Assembly (NCBI RefSeq): GCF_010994375.1
Contig: NZ_WHMA01000014.1
Coordinates: forward strand, 1,041 to 65,040
Length of the DNA stretch: 64,000 bases
DNA from: Halomonas sp. NO4
GTDB taxonomy: Bacteria; Pseudomonadota; Gammaproteobacteria; Pseudomonadales; Halomonadaceae
Direction: 5' to 3'
Positions 7,760 to 15,954 of this stretch are shown here, one piece after another. The notes beneath the pieces are model-generated. The model searched no databases and was not told the DNA's origin. It saw nothing but the letters and a program-made list of their open reading frames with translations. Numbering within the stretch: the stretch's first letter is position 1; every line of letters begins with the position of its first letter. A program made the translations under genes and the position numbers.

Positions 7760-10700
7760 TCAGGGAGTTTCCGCTCTCTGCCCCCGTGTCCGGACCTGCT
7801 GCATGGCCGCCTTGCGGAACGCCTGCTGGACCACCAGGCGCAGCTCGTCGTCGTCCCAGGGCTTGGTCAGGAACTTGAAGATGGCGCCTTGGTTGATGGC
7901 GGCGGTCACGGTCTTGAGGTCGGTGTAGCCCGACAGCACGATCTGGATCGTGTCGGGGTATAACTCCTTGGCCTGCTTGAGGAACTCCGTGCCGCTCATC
8001 TCCGGCATGCGCTGGTCGCTGATGATGACCTGCACCACCTCGGTGGCCAGCAGCTCGAAGGCGCGCCGGGGACTTGACGTGGCGAGTATCCGATAGTCGC
8101 CGTGACGCAGGGTGCGCGTCAGTGAGCGAAGGATGTTGGCCTCGTCGTCGAGCAGTAGCAGCGTCTGCTGGTGCTCTTCGCCGCTCTGGCGCGCCTGGGT
8201 GAGGCGCTGCGCGGCCTGGTGATCGCGCAGGAAGGCTTCGAGTGTCGCCAGTGGCATGGGGCGGGCGAAGTAGTAGCCTTGGAAGCTATCGCAGTGCTGC
8301 TTGTGCAGGTAGGCGTACTGCGCCTGAGTCTCCACGCCTTCGGCCACCACCTCGAGCTGCAGGGAGCTGGCCATGGAGAGGATGCCCTGGACAATGGCGG
8401 CGTCGCGGTGGTCGCTGATCACCTCACGGATGAAGGAGCGGTCGATCTTGAGCCGGTTGACGGGCAAGTGTTTCAGGTAGCTCAAACTGGAGAAACCGGT
8501 ACCGAAGTCGTCGATGGCGATACGGATGCCCTGCGCGCGCAGGCGCTCCAGAATTTGGATGGTGGTCTCGGCATGGCCCATCAGGATGCCTTCGGTGAGC
8601 TCCAGCTCCAGCTGACAGGCGGGGAGGCCCAACGCCTCGAGAGCAGAGAAGACCCCGGGCACGAACTGGCTGCGCTGGAACTGCATGGGCGAGACGTTGA
8701 CCGCCATCACGAACTCTCCCAGCCCCAGGTCATTGAGGTGGCGGCCATCGCGGCAGGCGGTGGCGAGCACCCAGTCGCTGATGGGAATGATCTGTCCGGT
8801 GTCCTCCGCCAGGCTGATGAACTCGGCGGGCGAGACGTAGCCGCGCTCCGGGTGGTGCCAGCGGATCAGCGCCTCGAAGCCGGTGATCCGGCCGTTCGCA
8901 CGGTCGAATTGAGGCTGGTAATGGAGTTCGAACTGCTCTTCCTCGATGGCGTGCTGCAGGGCGTTGCGCAGTGCGACGCGCTCCTTCACCTGATGGTTGA
9001 GGTCCCGGGAGTACCACTGGTAGGTGTTGCGCCCCAGGCGCTTGGCCTCGTACATGGCCAGGTCGGCCTGCTGGAGCAGCTCGGTGGGGTGCTCCAGGTC
9101 GCCTTCGCCCAGGGCGATGCCGATGCTGGCAGTGAGGCGCAGCTCGCTGTTGTCGATCCGGTAGGGGCGGGCAACGCTCTCCAGCAGGCGTTCGACGATC
9201 GGCAGCAGATCGTCCGGGTGAGCCAGGTCAGGCAGCAGGATCACGAACTCGTCGCCGCCGAAACGCGCCACGGTGTCGCCGGAACGTACCTGGTCCGCCA
9301 GGCGTTCGGCCACCTCGACCAGGACCTGGTCACCCAGTTCGTGGCCAAGGGAGTCGTTGATCGGCTTGAAATCGTCCAGGTCGACGAACAGCACCGCCAG
9401 TGTGCGGGTGTAGCGTCGCGCGAACTGGCATCCCTGATGCAGGCGATCCTCCAGCAGCGAGCGATTGGCCAAGCCGGTCAGGGTGTCGTGGCTGGCGGTG
9501 TAGGCCAGTCGCGATTCGTATTCACGCTGGGTGGAGATGTCGTTCTGGATGCCGATGAAGTGGCTCAGCTCGCCGTTGTCGTCACGCACCGGCGAGATGT
9601 AGAGCTCGTTCCAGAAGGGCATGCCGTCCTTGCGGTAGTTGAGCAGAGTGACATGCACGGTGCTCTGTGCCTCGAGGCCATGGCGGATGGCGGCACAGGC
9701 CTGTGGGTCACTGTTCTCGCCCTGCAGGAAGCGGCAGTTGCGACCGAGCGCCTCGATCCGCGAATAGCCGGTGATGCGCTCGAAGGCGGCATTGACGTAG
9801 ACGATCGGCAGGTCCGGCTGGCGAGCATCGGCGATCACCACGCCATTGACGCTGGACTCGATGCCGCGCTCGAGCAGGTGCAGCTGGCTTTCGGTGCGCT
9901 TGCGTTGACTGATGTCCTGGAAGTAGACGGCAAGCCCCTCCTCGGAGGGTGAGGCGTGCACCTCAAACCACAGCGCGAGTTCGGCATAGTAGGCCTCGAA
10001 GACCACCGAAACGGCCTCGCTCATGGCGCGTCGATATTGGGTCTCGAACAGGGTGCCGCAGATTTCGGGGAAGGCGTGCCAGATCGTTTTCCCGAGAAGA
10101 TCTTCCCGCGATCGTTGTACCAGCCGTTCCGCCTGCCGGTTGAGGTAGGTGAAACGCCAGCTGGAATCGAGGGTGAAGAAGCTGTCGGTGATGTTCTCCA
10201 GGGTGGTAGAGAGCCGCTCACCGAGCTGTGCCACTTCATGCTGCAGCCGCTTGTAGGAAGTGATGTCCTGGGTTGAACCCTGGATGCGCAGGATTCGCCC
10301 GGCGGTGTCGCGCACCACTTCGCCGATGACACGAACCTGGCGCTGTTGCCCCTTGGCGGTGACGATCTCGAACTCATCGTCGATGGCGATACCGGTACGG
10401 GTGCAGGCGTCGAGCGCCCGAGTCAGGCGGTCTCGACAGTCGGGAGGGTAGTAGGCCAGTGCTTGATCGAGGCTCGGCTGGAAGCCGGGAGCCTCTCCGT
10501 GAATGGCGCAAACCTCGTCCGACCAGACGGGGGCCTCTTCGCCCACGTCGAGGTACCAGCCGCCGATATGGGCGGTGCGCCCGACGATACCGAACAGGCG
10601 GCGGTCGTGCTCGATCTGAAGCTCGCTCTGCTTGCGCTGAGTAATATCGCGCGCCACCACGTAGATGACGCGCTCCTCGCCCAGGTCGGCATTGATCTCG

Positions 10701-11047
10701 ACCCAGTGCCGCTGCCCATGGGCATCCTCGACCTGTGCCTCCAACTGCTGGATGCTCTGTCCGGCTTCGAGGCGCTGGATGGCGGCGGCGATACGGGGAT
10801 GGTGCCCGGCCACGACCAGTTCCTCGTAGTGCCGCCCGGCCAGTCGCTCGGGGATGTAACCCAGCAGTTTCTCGAAAGCGGGGTTGACCTGCAGGAAGCG
10901 CCCATGCAGGTCGACGCGACAGAAGAGCTCCAGCGACAGGGTGAAGAACTGATCGCGCTGCTTCAGTGCTTCGCGCAGCGCGGCTTGACTGGCATCGAGC
11001 GGGTGACAGGGTTGTTCGGGCTGATCGCCCCGCTTTGTTGTGGTCAT
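7760..11047 (-). CDS. PAS/LOV-GGDEF-EAL protein with C-terminal receiver
   Basis: 1095 residues, no TM segment, so cytoplasmic. Order: three PAS-type domains (about 30-135, 145-265, 275-385), a LOV domain (about 396-505), GGDEF, EAL and a CheY-like receiver (about 955-1080). The LOV domain has the diagnostic GRNCRFLQG with photoactive C438, plus flavin-contacting N470, N480 and Q501. GGDEF is intact at 597-601 with an RSGD I-site before it. EAL is canonical at 725-727, with DDFGTG and the QGY-type motif FQGYYFARP. The receiver keeps the aspartate (ISDQRMPEMSG) and the conserved K (FLTKPW). Third gene of a kinase-receiver-LOV operon, nine bp after the preceding gene. Predicted role: light- and phosphorylation-gated c-di-GMP turnover. 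Domain calls are secure; the light response is inferred. Confidence 0.93.
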   Translation of the reverse strand: MTTTKRGDQPEQPCHPLDASQAALREALKQRDQFFTLSLELFCRVDLHGRFLQVNPAFEKLLGYIPERLAGRHYEELVVAGHHPRIAAAIQRLEAGQSIQQLEAQVEDAHGQRHWVEINADLGEERVIYVVARDITQRKQSELQIEHDRRLFGIVGRTAHIGGWYLDVGEEAPVWSDEVCAIHGEAPGFQPSLDQALAYYPPDCRDRLTRALDACTRTGIAIDDEFEIVTAKGQQRQVRVIGEVVRDTAGRILRIQGSTQDITSYKRLQHEVAQLGERLSTTLENITDSFFTLDSSWRFTYLNRQAERLVQRSREDLLGKTIWHAFPEICGTLFETQYRRAMSEAVSVVFEAYYAELALWFEVHASPSEEGLAVYFQDISQRKRTESQLHLLERGIESSVNGVVIADARQPDLPIVYVNAAFERITGYSRIEALGRNCRFLQGENSDPQACAAIRHGLEAQSTVHVTLLNYRKDGMPFWNELYISPVRDDNGELSHFIGIQNDISTQREYESRLAYTASHDTLTGLANRSLLEDRLHQGCQFARRYTRTLAVLFVDLDDFKPINDSLGHELGDQVLVEVAERLADQVRSGDTVARFGGDEFVILLPDLAHPDDLLPIVERLLESVARPYRIDNSELRLTASIGIALGEGDLEHPTELLQQADLAMYEAKRLGRNTYQWYSRDLNHQVKERVALRNALQHAIEEEQFELHYQPQFDRANGRITGFEALIRWHHPERGYVSPAEFISLAEDTGQIIPISDWVLATACRDGRHLNDLGLGEFVMAVNVSPMQFQRSQFVPGVFSALEALGLPACQLELELTEGILMGHAETTIQILERLRAQGIRIAIDDFGTGFSSLSYLKHLPVNRLKIDRSFIREVISDHRDAAIVQGILSMASSLQLEVVAEGVETQAQYAYLHKQHCDSFQGYYFARPMPLATLEAFLRDHQAAQRLTQARQSGEEHQQTLLLLDDEANILRSLTRTLRHGDYRILATSSPRRAFELLATEVVQVIISDQRMPEMSGTEFLKQAKELYPDTIQIVLSGYTDLKTVTAAINQGAIFKFLTKPWDDDELRLVVQQAFRKAAMQQVRTRGQRAETP

Positions 11048-11056
11048 GGTGTCGCG

Positions 11057-12418
11057 TTATCCAGTCTGGGTCTTGGTGCCGGGCTCGGGCTCTGCGTCGC
11101 TCTCCTCCGCCGGATGAACCAGCAGCGTGAGGCGCGTGTCTTCCAGCTCCTCCAGGCGGATGAGCTTGTCGATCAACCCGCGGCTCAGCTCCTTGCCCTG
11201 GTTGAGCAGCAGCATGCCGGCGGGAGAATGCAGGTCCTGAGCGAGCTGCATGCCTGGCTCCAGTTTGCGAGGCTCCAGCGACAGCACCTTTCTGCCGCCC
11301 ACGCCGAGGTCGGGGGCCTGTTCGAGACAGAGCTCGACGAAGGGGGCGACCAGGGCGGGGTCGTAGACGCGTCCGGCGAACTTTTCCAGCAGTGCCAGGG
11401 CGCTATGCCGGGGCACCTTGCGCGGCAGGATCATGCCGCGCTGCAGTTCGATGAAGTCGACGGCAAGCGACAGCAGCCGTGCCCCGTAGGGGATGGCCTG
11501 CTCCTTGAGGTGGTCGGGGAAGCCGCTGCCGTTCCAGCGTTCGCGATGGTGGCGGATGATCGTCGCCGTGCCTTCCAGGTGTTCGAGGGCCATCAGCAGG
11601 CTCTCGCCGGTTTCCGGGTAGCGGCGGTAGGCGTCGCGGTCGGCGGCGAAGAGCCGCTCGGAGGGCGTGGTCAGCAGGTGGTCGTTCCAGGTCAGCTTGC
11701 CGAGGTTGTAGAGCGCGGCGGCCATCTGCAGGTCGCGCTGGCTTTCCTCGTCGAGGCCCAGTTGCTCGGCGAAGGCAGTGAGCAGGTTGCCAACCGTGGC
11801 GTTGGTCTGCAGGTGGCGCGGCAGCCGCTGGTTGATCAGCGAGGCAAATACCCGGGTGGCGGTGACATAGCTCTGCTCGAGATCACCGTAGGCGGCGTCC
11901 AGCATGTTAGCGGTCTGCTGGAGCTCGGCGGTGCGATCGGCGACGCGCTGCTCCAGGTTGGCATTGAGTGCCACGAGTTCGCGGTTCTGGGCCCGGGTCA
12001 GCGTTTCCAAGCGCTGGCGTTCGCGCTCGGCCTGCTGGTGGGAGAGAGCGAGACGCAGAGTCTGACGCAGTTCCGTTGCATCCCAGGGCTTGGCGATATA
12101 ATGGTAGATGCGCCCTTCGTTGATGGCGCGCACCGCGGCATTGAGATCGGCCTTGCCAGTGAGCAGCAGGCGCAGGCACTCCGGCCAGTCGCGCTGAACT
12201 TGGGCCAGCAGTTCGATGCCGTCCATGCCGGGCATCAGGGCATCCGAAATGATGGCGTCAATGCACTCCTCGGCCATCCGCTCCAGGGCCGTCTTGCCGT
12301 TGTCGGCGGTGAGCAGGCGATAGCCCTCGCGGCGCAATTCGCGGCGCAGGGCCGACAGCACATGGGGCTCGTCGTCGACCAGCAGCAGGGTGGCGACGAG
12401 CGGGGGCGAGTCGGTCAT
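11057..12418 (-). CDS. Response regulator with degenerate HD-GYP domain
   Basis: 453 residues. The N-terminal receiver (about 8-125) carries the acidic pair DDE, phosphoacceptor ISDALMPGMDG and the lysine of YIAKPWD. A coiled coil covers about 130-185, and an HD-GYP-like domain about 190-375. The metal-binding HD pair is replaced by Y237-N238 (ALYNLGKL) and the GYP motif reads GFP (299-301, RWNGSGFPDHL), while HHRERW is kept. Canonical HD-GYP proteins hydrolyse c-di-GMP; with HD lost, hydrolysis is doubtful. A YN-GYP variant is known in Pseudomonas aeruginosa PA2572, which acts non-catalytically. The tail (about 380-453) is family-specific. It overlaps the kinase gene by 4 bp (ATGA), so the kinase at 12415-13272 is the likely phosphodonor. 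Confidence 0.9.
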   Translation of the reverse strand: MTDSPPLVATLLLVDDEPHVLSALRRELRREGYRLLTADNGKTALERMAEECIDAIISDALMPGMDGIELLAQVQRDWPECLRLLLTGKADLNAAVRAINEGRIYHYIAKPWDATELRQTLRLALSHQQAERERQRLETLTRAQNRELVALNANLEQRVADRTAELQQTANMLDAAYGDLEQSYVTATRVFASLINQRLPRHLQTNATVGNLLTAFAEQLGLDEESQRDLQMAAALYNLGKLTWNDHLLTTPSERLFAADRDAYRRYPETGESLLMALEHLEGTATIIRHHRERWNGSGFPDHLKEQAIPYGARLLSLAVDFIELQRGMILPRKVPRHSALALLEKFAGRVYDPALVAPFVELCLEQAPDLGVGGRKVLSLEPRKLEPGMQLAQDLHSPAGMLLLNQGKELSRGLIDKLIRLEELEDTRLTLLVHPAEESDAEPEPGTKTQTG

Positions 12419-13272
12419 GAGGATGTGGGCTCAGGGGCGGAATCACGGGACTGGCGGATGGGCAACCACACCCGAAAACGGCTGCCCCGCCCGGGGTCAC
12501 TCTCCACCTCGATCCGGCCACGATGCTTCTGCACGATGCTCCAGGAGAGGGCGAGGCCCAGGCCCGTGCCTTCCCCGACGGGTTTGGTGGTGAAGAAGGG
12601 GTCGAAGAGACGCTCACGGTGTTCAGCGGCGATGCCGCGACCGGTGTCTTCCACCTCGAACCAGGCGTCAGTGGCGTTGCAGCCGGTGCGCAAGGTGATA
12701 TAGCCCTGTCCGTCGATGGCCTGGGCAGCGTTGGTGAGAAGATTGAGTGCGACCTGGTTGAGCTGTGAGGGCAGACACTCTATCGGCGGCAGCTCGCCGT
12801 ATTCCTTGATGACCTCGGCTTTGTACTTGAGCTCGTTGTTGACCAGGTTGAGGGTGGTGTCGAGGCCCCGGTGCAGGTTCGCGTCCACGAAGTCGTCCTC
12901 CTCGATGTGCGAGAAGTCCCTGAGGGCGGTTATGATCGACTTGATGCGCTCAATGCCCTCCTCGGACTCGCGGAGCAGTGCCTGGACATCCTCGCGGATG
13001 TAGCCGTACTCCAGGGTGTGCTTGATCTGCTGGAGCTCTTCCAGGCGCGTGACCTTTTCAGAGGCGTCGATGATCGCCAGCAGGTCGCTGACATACTCGG
13101 CCAGCGTCTTGAGGTTGGAGAAGACGTAGCCAACGGGGTTGTTAATCTCGTGGGCCACGCCGGCGGCGAGCTGGCCGATGGAGGCGAGTTTCTCGGACTG
13201 CAGCAGCTGGCCGTTGGCCTGCTCGAGTTCGCGCAGCAGCTGCGCGGTTTGCTGGCTGTCGGCGTTCGGCAT
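12415..13272 (-). CDS. Soluble sensor histidine kinase without input domain
   Basis: 285 residues. A short coiled coil (1-30) leads into a dimerisation/phosphotransfer region with H41 in VAHEINNP and a long helical insert (about 55-120). The HATPase_c domain has the N box (NQVALNLLTNAAQAI), G1 (DTGRGI), F box (FDPFFTTKP) and G2 (GTGLGLALSWSIV). There is no TM segment, PAS, GAF or other sensor domain, so the signal must come from a partner protein. It is the first gene of the operon with two receiver proteins (11057-12418 and 7760-11047) and likely phosphorylates one or both. The LOV domain sits in the third gene rather than in the kinase, which is unusual. Membership of the histidine kinase family is certain. 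Confidence 0.92.
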   Translation of the reverse strand: MPNADSQQTAQLLRELEQANGQLLQSEKLASIGQLAAGVAHEINNPVGYVFSNLKTLAEYVSDLLAIIDASEKVTRLEELQQIKHTLEYGYIREDVQALLRESEEGIERIKSIITALRDFSHIEEDDFVDANLHRGLDTTLNLVNNELKYKAEVIKEYGELPPIECLPSQLNQVALNLLTNAAQAIDGQGYITLRTGCNATDAWFEVEDTGRGIAAEHRERLFDPFFTTKPVGEGTGLGLALSWSIVQKHRGRIEVESDPGRGSRFRVWLPIRQSRDSAPEPTSS

Positions 13273-13391
13273 GCCCCCTCCCTGTCGATGCGAGTTTGGC
13301 CGGTCACCTGGCCTTGGGGCTACCCGCTGCCCCTGTTGTTATGTGTCATATCGGCACAATAGGGGCATTCTTGAGGGAGGGGGCGTGACTG

Positions 13392-13874
13392 TCAAAGGTG
13401 AGCGAGGATGGCGTTGGCGCTGCTCTCTTCCACCACGCCGCGCTGGGTGTCGATGCCGAGGTATTCCACCACGCCGTCGTTGGCGATCAACGCGTAGCGG
13501 TAGCTGCGGATGCCCATGCCGCCGGCACTGGCGTCGCGCTCCATGCCGATGGCGCGGGTGAAGTCGGCATTGCCGTCGGCGAGCATGAGGATGTGCTCCG
13601 CGTTCTGGTCCTTCTGCCAGGCGCCCATCACGAAGGCGTCGTTGACCGCGAGGCAGGCCAGCACATCGACCCCCTTGGCCAGTATCTTGTCAGCATGGAC
13701 CACGAAGCCCGGCATGTGAGTGTTGGAGCAGCCGGGGGTGAAGGCGCCGGGCACGGCGAACAGCACCACGCGCTTGCCGGCGAAGAGCTCACCGGTGCGG
13801 ATGTCCTCGGGGCCGTCGGGCCCGTTGGTCTTCAGAGTGATATCGGGCAGGGTGTCGCCAACGGAAAGGGACAT
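13392..13874 (-). CDS. Peroxiredoxin, Prx5/AhpE-like (redoxin domain)
   Basis: 160 residues, starting MSLSVGDTLP at the ATG complementary to 13872-13874. It reduces hydrogen peroxide and organic hydroperoxides in the cytoplasm, using glutathione or glutaredoxin/thioredoxin as donor. The Prx5 subfamily signature PGAFTPGC is present with peroxidatic cysteine C49; C72 is the only other obvious candidate resolving cysteine. Length matches the Prx5 family (about 155-165). It lies between the signalling operon and the GFA-family gene on the same strand, with 79 bp to the latter. An upstream in-frame start at 13964 would overlap the GFA gene and lacks homologous sequence. Confidence 0.92.
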   Translation of the reverse strand: MSLSVGDTLPDITLKTNGPDGPEDIRTGELFAGKRVVLFAVPGAFTPGCSNTHMPGFVVHADKILAKGVDVLACLAVNDAFVMGAWQKDQNAEHILMLADGNADFTRAIGMERDASAGGMGIRSYRYALIANDGVVEYLGIDTQRGVVEESSANAILAHL

Positions 13875-13953
13875 GGCAAGGCTCCTGGGTTGCACGAGGG
13901 GGCAAACATGATGAAAGCATACGGCAAGGCAAGTGGGCAGAACCATGCAGCGC

Positions 13954-14382
13954 TCAGCCATCACCTTGATAGGCGTCGAACACTTCCTGGCTGGTCATGT
14001 CGCGGGTGTGGTTGGCGAAGGCGTACCAGGGCGGCTTGACGTCGATGAAGATCTGGGTGTCGAAGGTCCAGGCCTGGGCGCCGTCCACCAGTCCGGCGGG
14101 AATGGCGTAGTGGTCGCCGCGCTTGAGGCGGTAGAAGAGGTGCGTACCGCAGCGCCCGCAGAAGCCGCGTTCTGCCCAGTCGGAGGAGGGATAGACCGTG
14201 ACGTGCTCCTCGCCGTCGATATCGACCTGGGTGACCGACTCCAGGGCGAGCAGGGGGCCGCCGCCCCAGGTGCGACACATCTGGCAGTGGCAAGCCCCGA
14301 TGTTCTGCTTGCCGGCCGTCACGGCCAGCCTCACGGCACCGCACAGGCAGCTGCCCTGGGCGGTGATGGCGTTGTCTGGCAT
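13954..14382 (-). CDS. GFA-family zinc protein (DUF636 type)
   Basis: 142 residues, starting MPDNAITAQ behind CAGGAG. The single domain is the GFA/CENP-V fold. Structural zinc ligands are visible as CLC (near residue 12), CHCQMC, and CGRCG. Members were named after a reported glutathione-dependent formaldehyde-activating enzyme (Gfa of Paracoccus), but activity of most homologues is unproven. The closest functional statement is a small zinc-binding protein possibly acting on glutathione adducts. It sits head-to-head with the truncated haemoglobin gene (about 235 bp between starts) and upstream of the peroxiredoxin, which gives a loose redox context. Confidence 0.85.
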   Translation of the reverse strand: MPDNAITAQGSCLCGAVRLAVTAGKQNIGACHCQMCRTWGGGPLLALESVTQVDIDGEEHVTVYPSSDWAERGFCGRCGTHLFYRLKRGDHYAIPAGLVDGAQAWTFDTQIFIDVKPPWYAFANHTRDMTSQEVFDAYQGDG

Positions 14383-14617
14383 GTCGTTGCTCCTGTGTTG
14401 CTGTGTCCGAGACGCCAGCGGTACCGCTGGTCGCCACTTTAGTTTAGCCATGGCTTGAGCGCCTTTCCGTCGACCGCTGTCCGGGCGGGAGCAACGGGAA
14501 CCTTTTGTGCCTCTGCGGCGTCCCCGCCAATACCCGGCAGACCCGGGTCGACAATCGCGAGATGGCGGCAGGGTGTCGTCACCCGCGTGTCATCAAGCAA
14601 CACAGAAGGGGGAAACC

Positions 14618-15091
14618 ATGAGAGGCTACAGCAAGCTGTCGAACTGGCTGCTCATTCCGCTGGTGGTCATTGCCTTGGGGCTTTCAGCGCCGGCGTTGGC
14701 GCAGGACGATGATGACTCGGCATCGCTCTACCAGCGCTTGGGCGGGCTGATGCCCATTTCGGTGGTCGTCAGCGACTTCCTGGACGAGATGATTCCCGAT
14801 CCGCAGTTGAACGAGAACCCGGCCATCGACGAGGCACGACAGCGCGTGCCGGTCGCCTATCTCAAGTACCACGTCACGGCCTTCGTCTGCGAGGCCACGG
14901 GAGGACCCTGTGACTACCATGGCCGCGGGATGCGTGAGTCTCACGCCCACCTGAACATCACGGCGGAGGAGTGGGATCGCATGGTGGAGATCTTCGTCGA
15001 GGTGCTCGACGAGCACGACGTGCCCGAGCAGGAGTCGGAAGAGCTTCTCGAGCTGCTTGGCACCACACGGGATGCCATCGTGACGTCCTGA
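14618..15091 (+). CDS. Exported group 1-type truncated haemoglobin
   Basis: 157 residues. Residues 1-29 form a clear Sec signal peptide: short basic start, a hydrophobic core, and an APALAQ-type cleavage site. Mature protein follows the 2-on-2 globin pattern: YQRLGG near the start, then YHGRGMRESHAHLNI with likely proximal haem ligand His109 in the M-x3-H-x2-L-x-I pattern. Truncated haemoglobins bind O2 or NO. Most are cytoplasmic, so the signal peptide suggests periplasmic NO or O2 chemistry. The start ATG at 14618 follows AAGGGGGAAA. Next gene is convergent, separated by a strong hairpin. No nitrosative-stress regulator is adjacent. Confidence 0.87.
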   Translation: MRGYSKLSNWLLIPLVVIALGLSAPALAQDDDDSASLYQRLGGLMPISVVVSDFLDEMIPDPQLNENPAIDEARQRVPVAYLKYHVTAFVCEATGGPCDYHGRGMRESHAHLNITAEEWDRMVEIFVEVLDEHDVPEQESEELLELLGTTRDAIVTS

Positions 15092-15138
15092 ACCGCTAGC
15101 GGCGGGTGACAGCGCACGCACTGCCGGACGGTACCGAT

Positions 15139-15164
15139 GCCGAGGCGATCCCGTTCGCCTCGGC
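15139..15164. terminator. Bidirectional hairpin between trHb and SDR genes
   Basis: Perfect 10-bp stem (15139-15148 with 15155-15164) and a six-base loop between two convergent genes. No strong T-run on either side, so termination is probable rather than certain. Confidence 0.6.
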
Positions 15165-15192
15165 CATGCTTGCCACTCCGCGATGCGGGGGA

Positions 15193-15879
15193 TCACTCCT
15201 CGGGCGGTGTGGGCCGCACGAGGATCTCGTTGACGTCCACGTGGGCTGGCTGGCCGAGGGCGTAGAGCACGGCATTGGCGATGTCGCGGTCCTCCAGCGC
15301 GTGCTCCGGTGCCTCGTCGAAGAAGGGAGTGTCGACCATGCCGGGCTCGATCAGCGTCACGCGGATACCGCTGCCGCGCAGCTCCTCGCGGAGGTTGTAG
15401 CCGATGCCGGTCACTGCCCACTTGGTGGCGCTGTACATCGAGCCGGGAATGGTGGCGCGACCCGCCGCCGAGCCGGTGAGCAGCACGTGGCCGTGGCTGT
15501 GGCGCAGCGCCGGCAGGGTGGCCTGGAGGGTGAGCCCTACGCCGTAGACGTTGGTCAGGATCATGTCGCGCCAGGCTTCGTGGTCCGCGCTGCTGAAGCC
15601 GCCGGGCGAACCGCCGCGCCCGGCATTGGCGAAGACGGCGTCGATGCGCCCGAAGCGTTCCAGCGCTTGCTCCACCATTGACTGCTGGTCGTCCATGACG
15701 GTGACGTCGGCCGCGACGGTGAGCACGTGTTCGGGGCCGAGCTCCCGGGCCAGGCTCTCCAGCCGTGCCGCGGAGCGAGCAGCCAGTACCAGTTGATACC
15801 CCTCGCGGGCGGCCGCCCGGGCGGTGGCGGCCCCGATGCCGCTGGAGGCCCCAGTGATCAACAGAACGCGGTGTTTCAT
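15193..15879 (-). CDS. Short-chain dehydrogenase/reductase (SDR)
   Basis: 228 residues, starting MKHRVLLITGASSGIG at the ATG complementary to 15877-15879, behind AAGGAG. A classical SDR: the TGASSGIG nucleotide-binding loop is at about 8-15, NAG at about residue 85, a catalytic Ser in the LLTGSAAG region, and YSATKWA with the Tyr/Lys pair. R after the glycine motif (AARSAARL) hints at NADP(H). Substrate is not readable. It follows the LysR gene by 75 bp on the same strand and could be co-transcribed with it. A relative is at 47014-47877. Confidence 0.88.
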   Translation of the reverse strand: MKHRVLLITGASSGIGAATARAAAREGYQLVLAARSAARLESLARELGPEHVLTVAADVTVMDDQQSMVEQALERFGRIDAVFANAGRGGSPGGFSSADHEAWRDMILTNVYGVGLTLQATLPALRHSHGHVLLTGSAAGRATIPGSMYSATKWAVTGIGYNLREELRGSGIRVTLIEPGMVDTPFFDEAPEHALEDRDIANAVLYALGQPAHVDVNEILVRPTPPEE

Positions 15880-15954
15880 GCAGGTCTCCTTGTGCTGTTT
15901 GATGGGCATCCAGTTCAGCATGGCCATAGTGTCGACAAGCTGCAAATGGGGGCG

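Noticed and set aside
8171..9952. 593-residue plus-strand frame opposite the LOV protein
   Set aside because: Antisense shadow with no recognisable protein features; the minus-strand domains are unambiguous.
10346..12703. 785-residue plus-strand frame opposite three signalling genes
   Set aside because: It crosses two real gene boundaries and shows repeated low-complexity composition typical of antisense high-GC frames.
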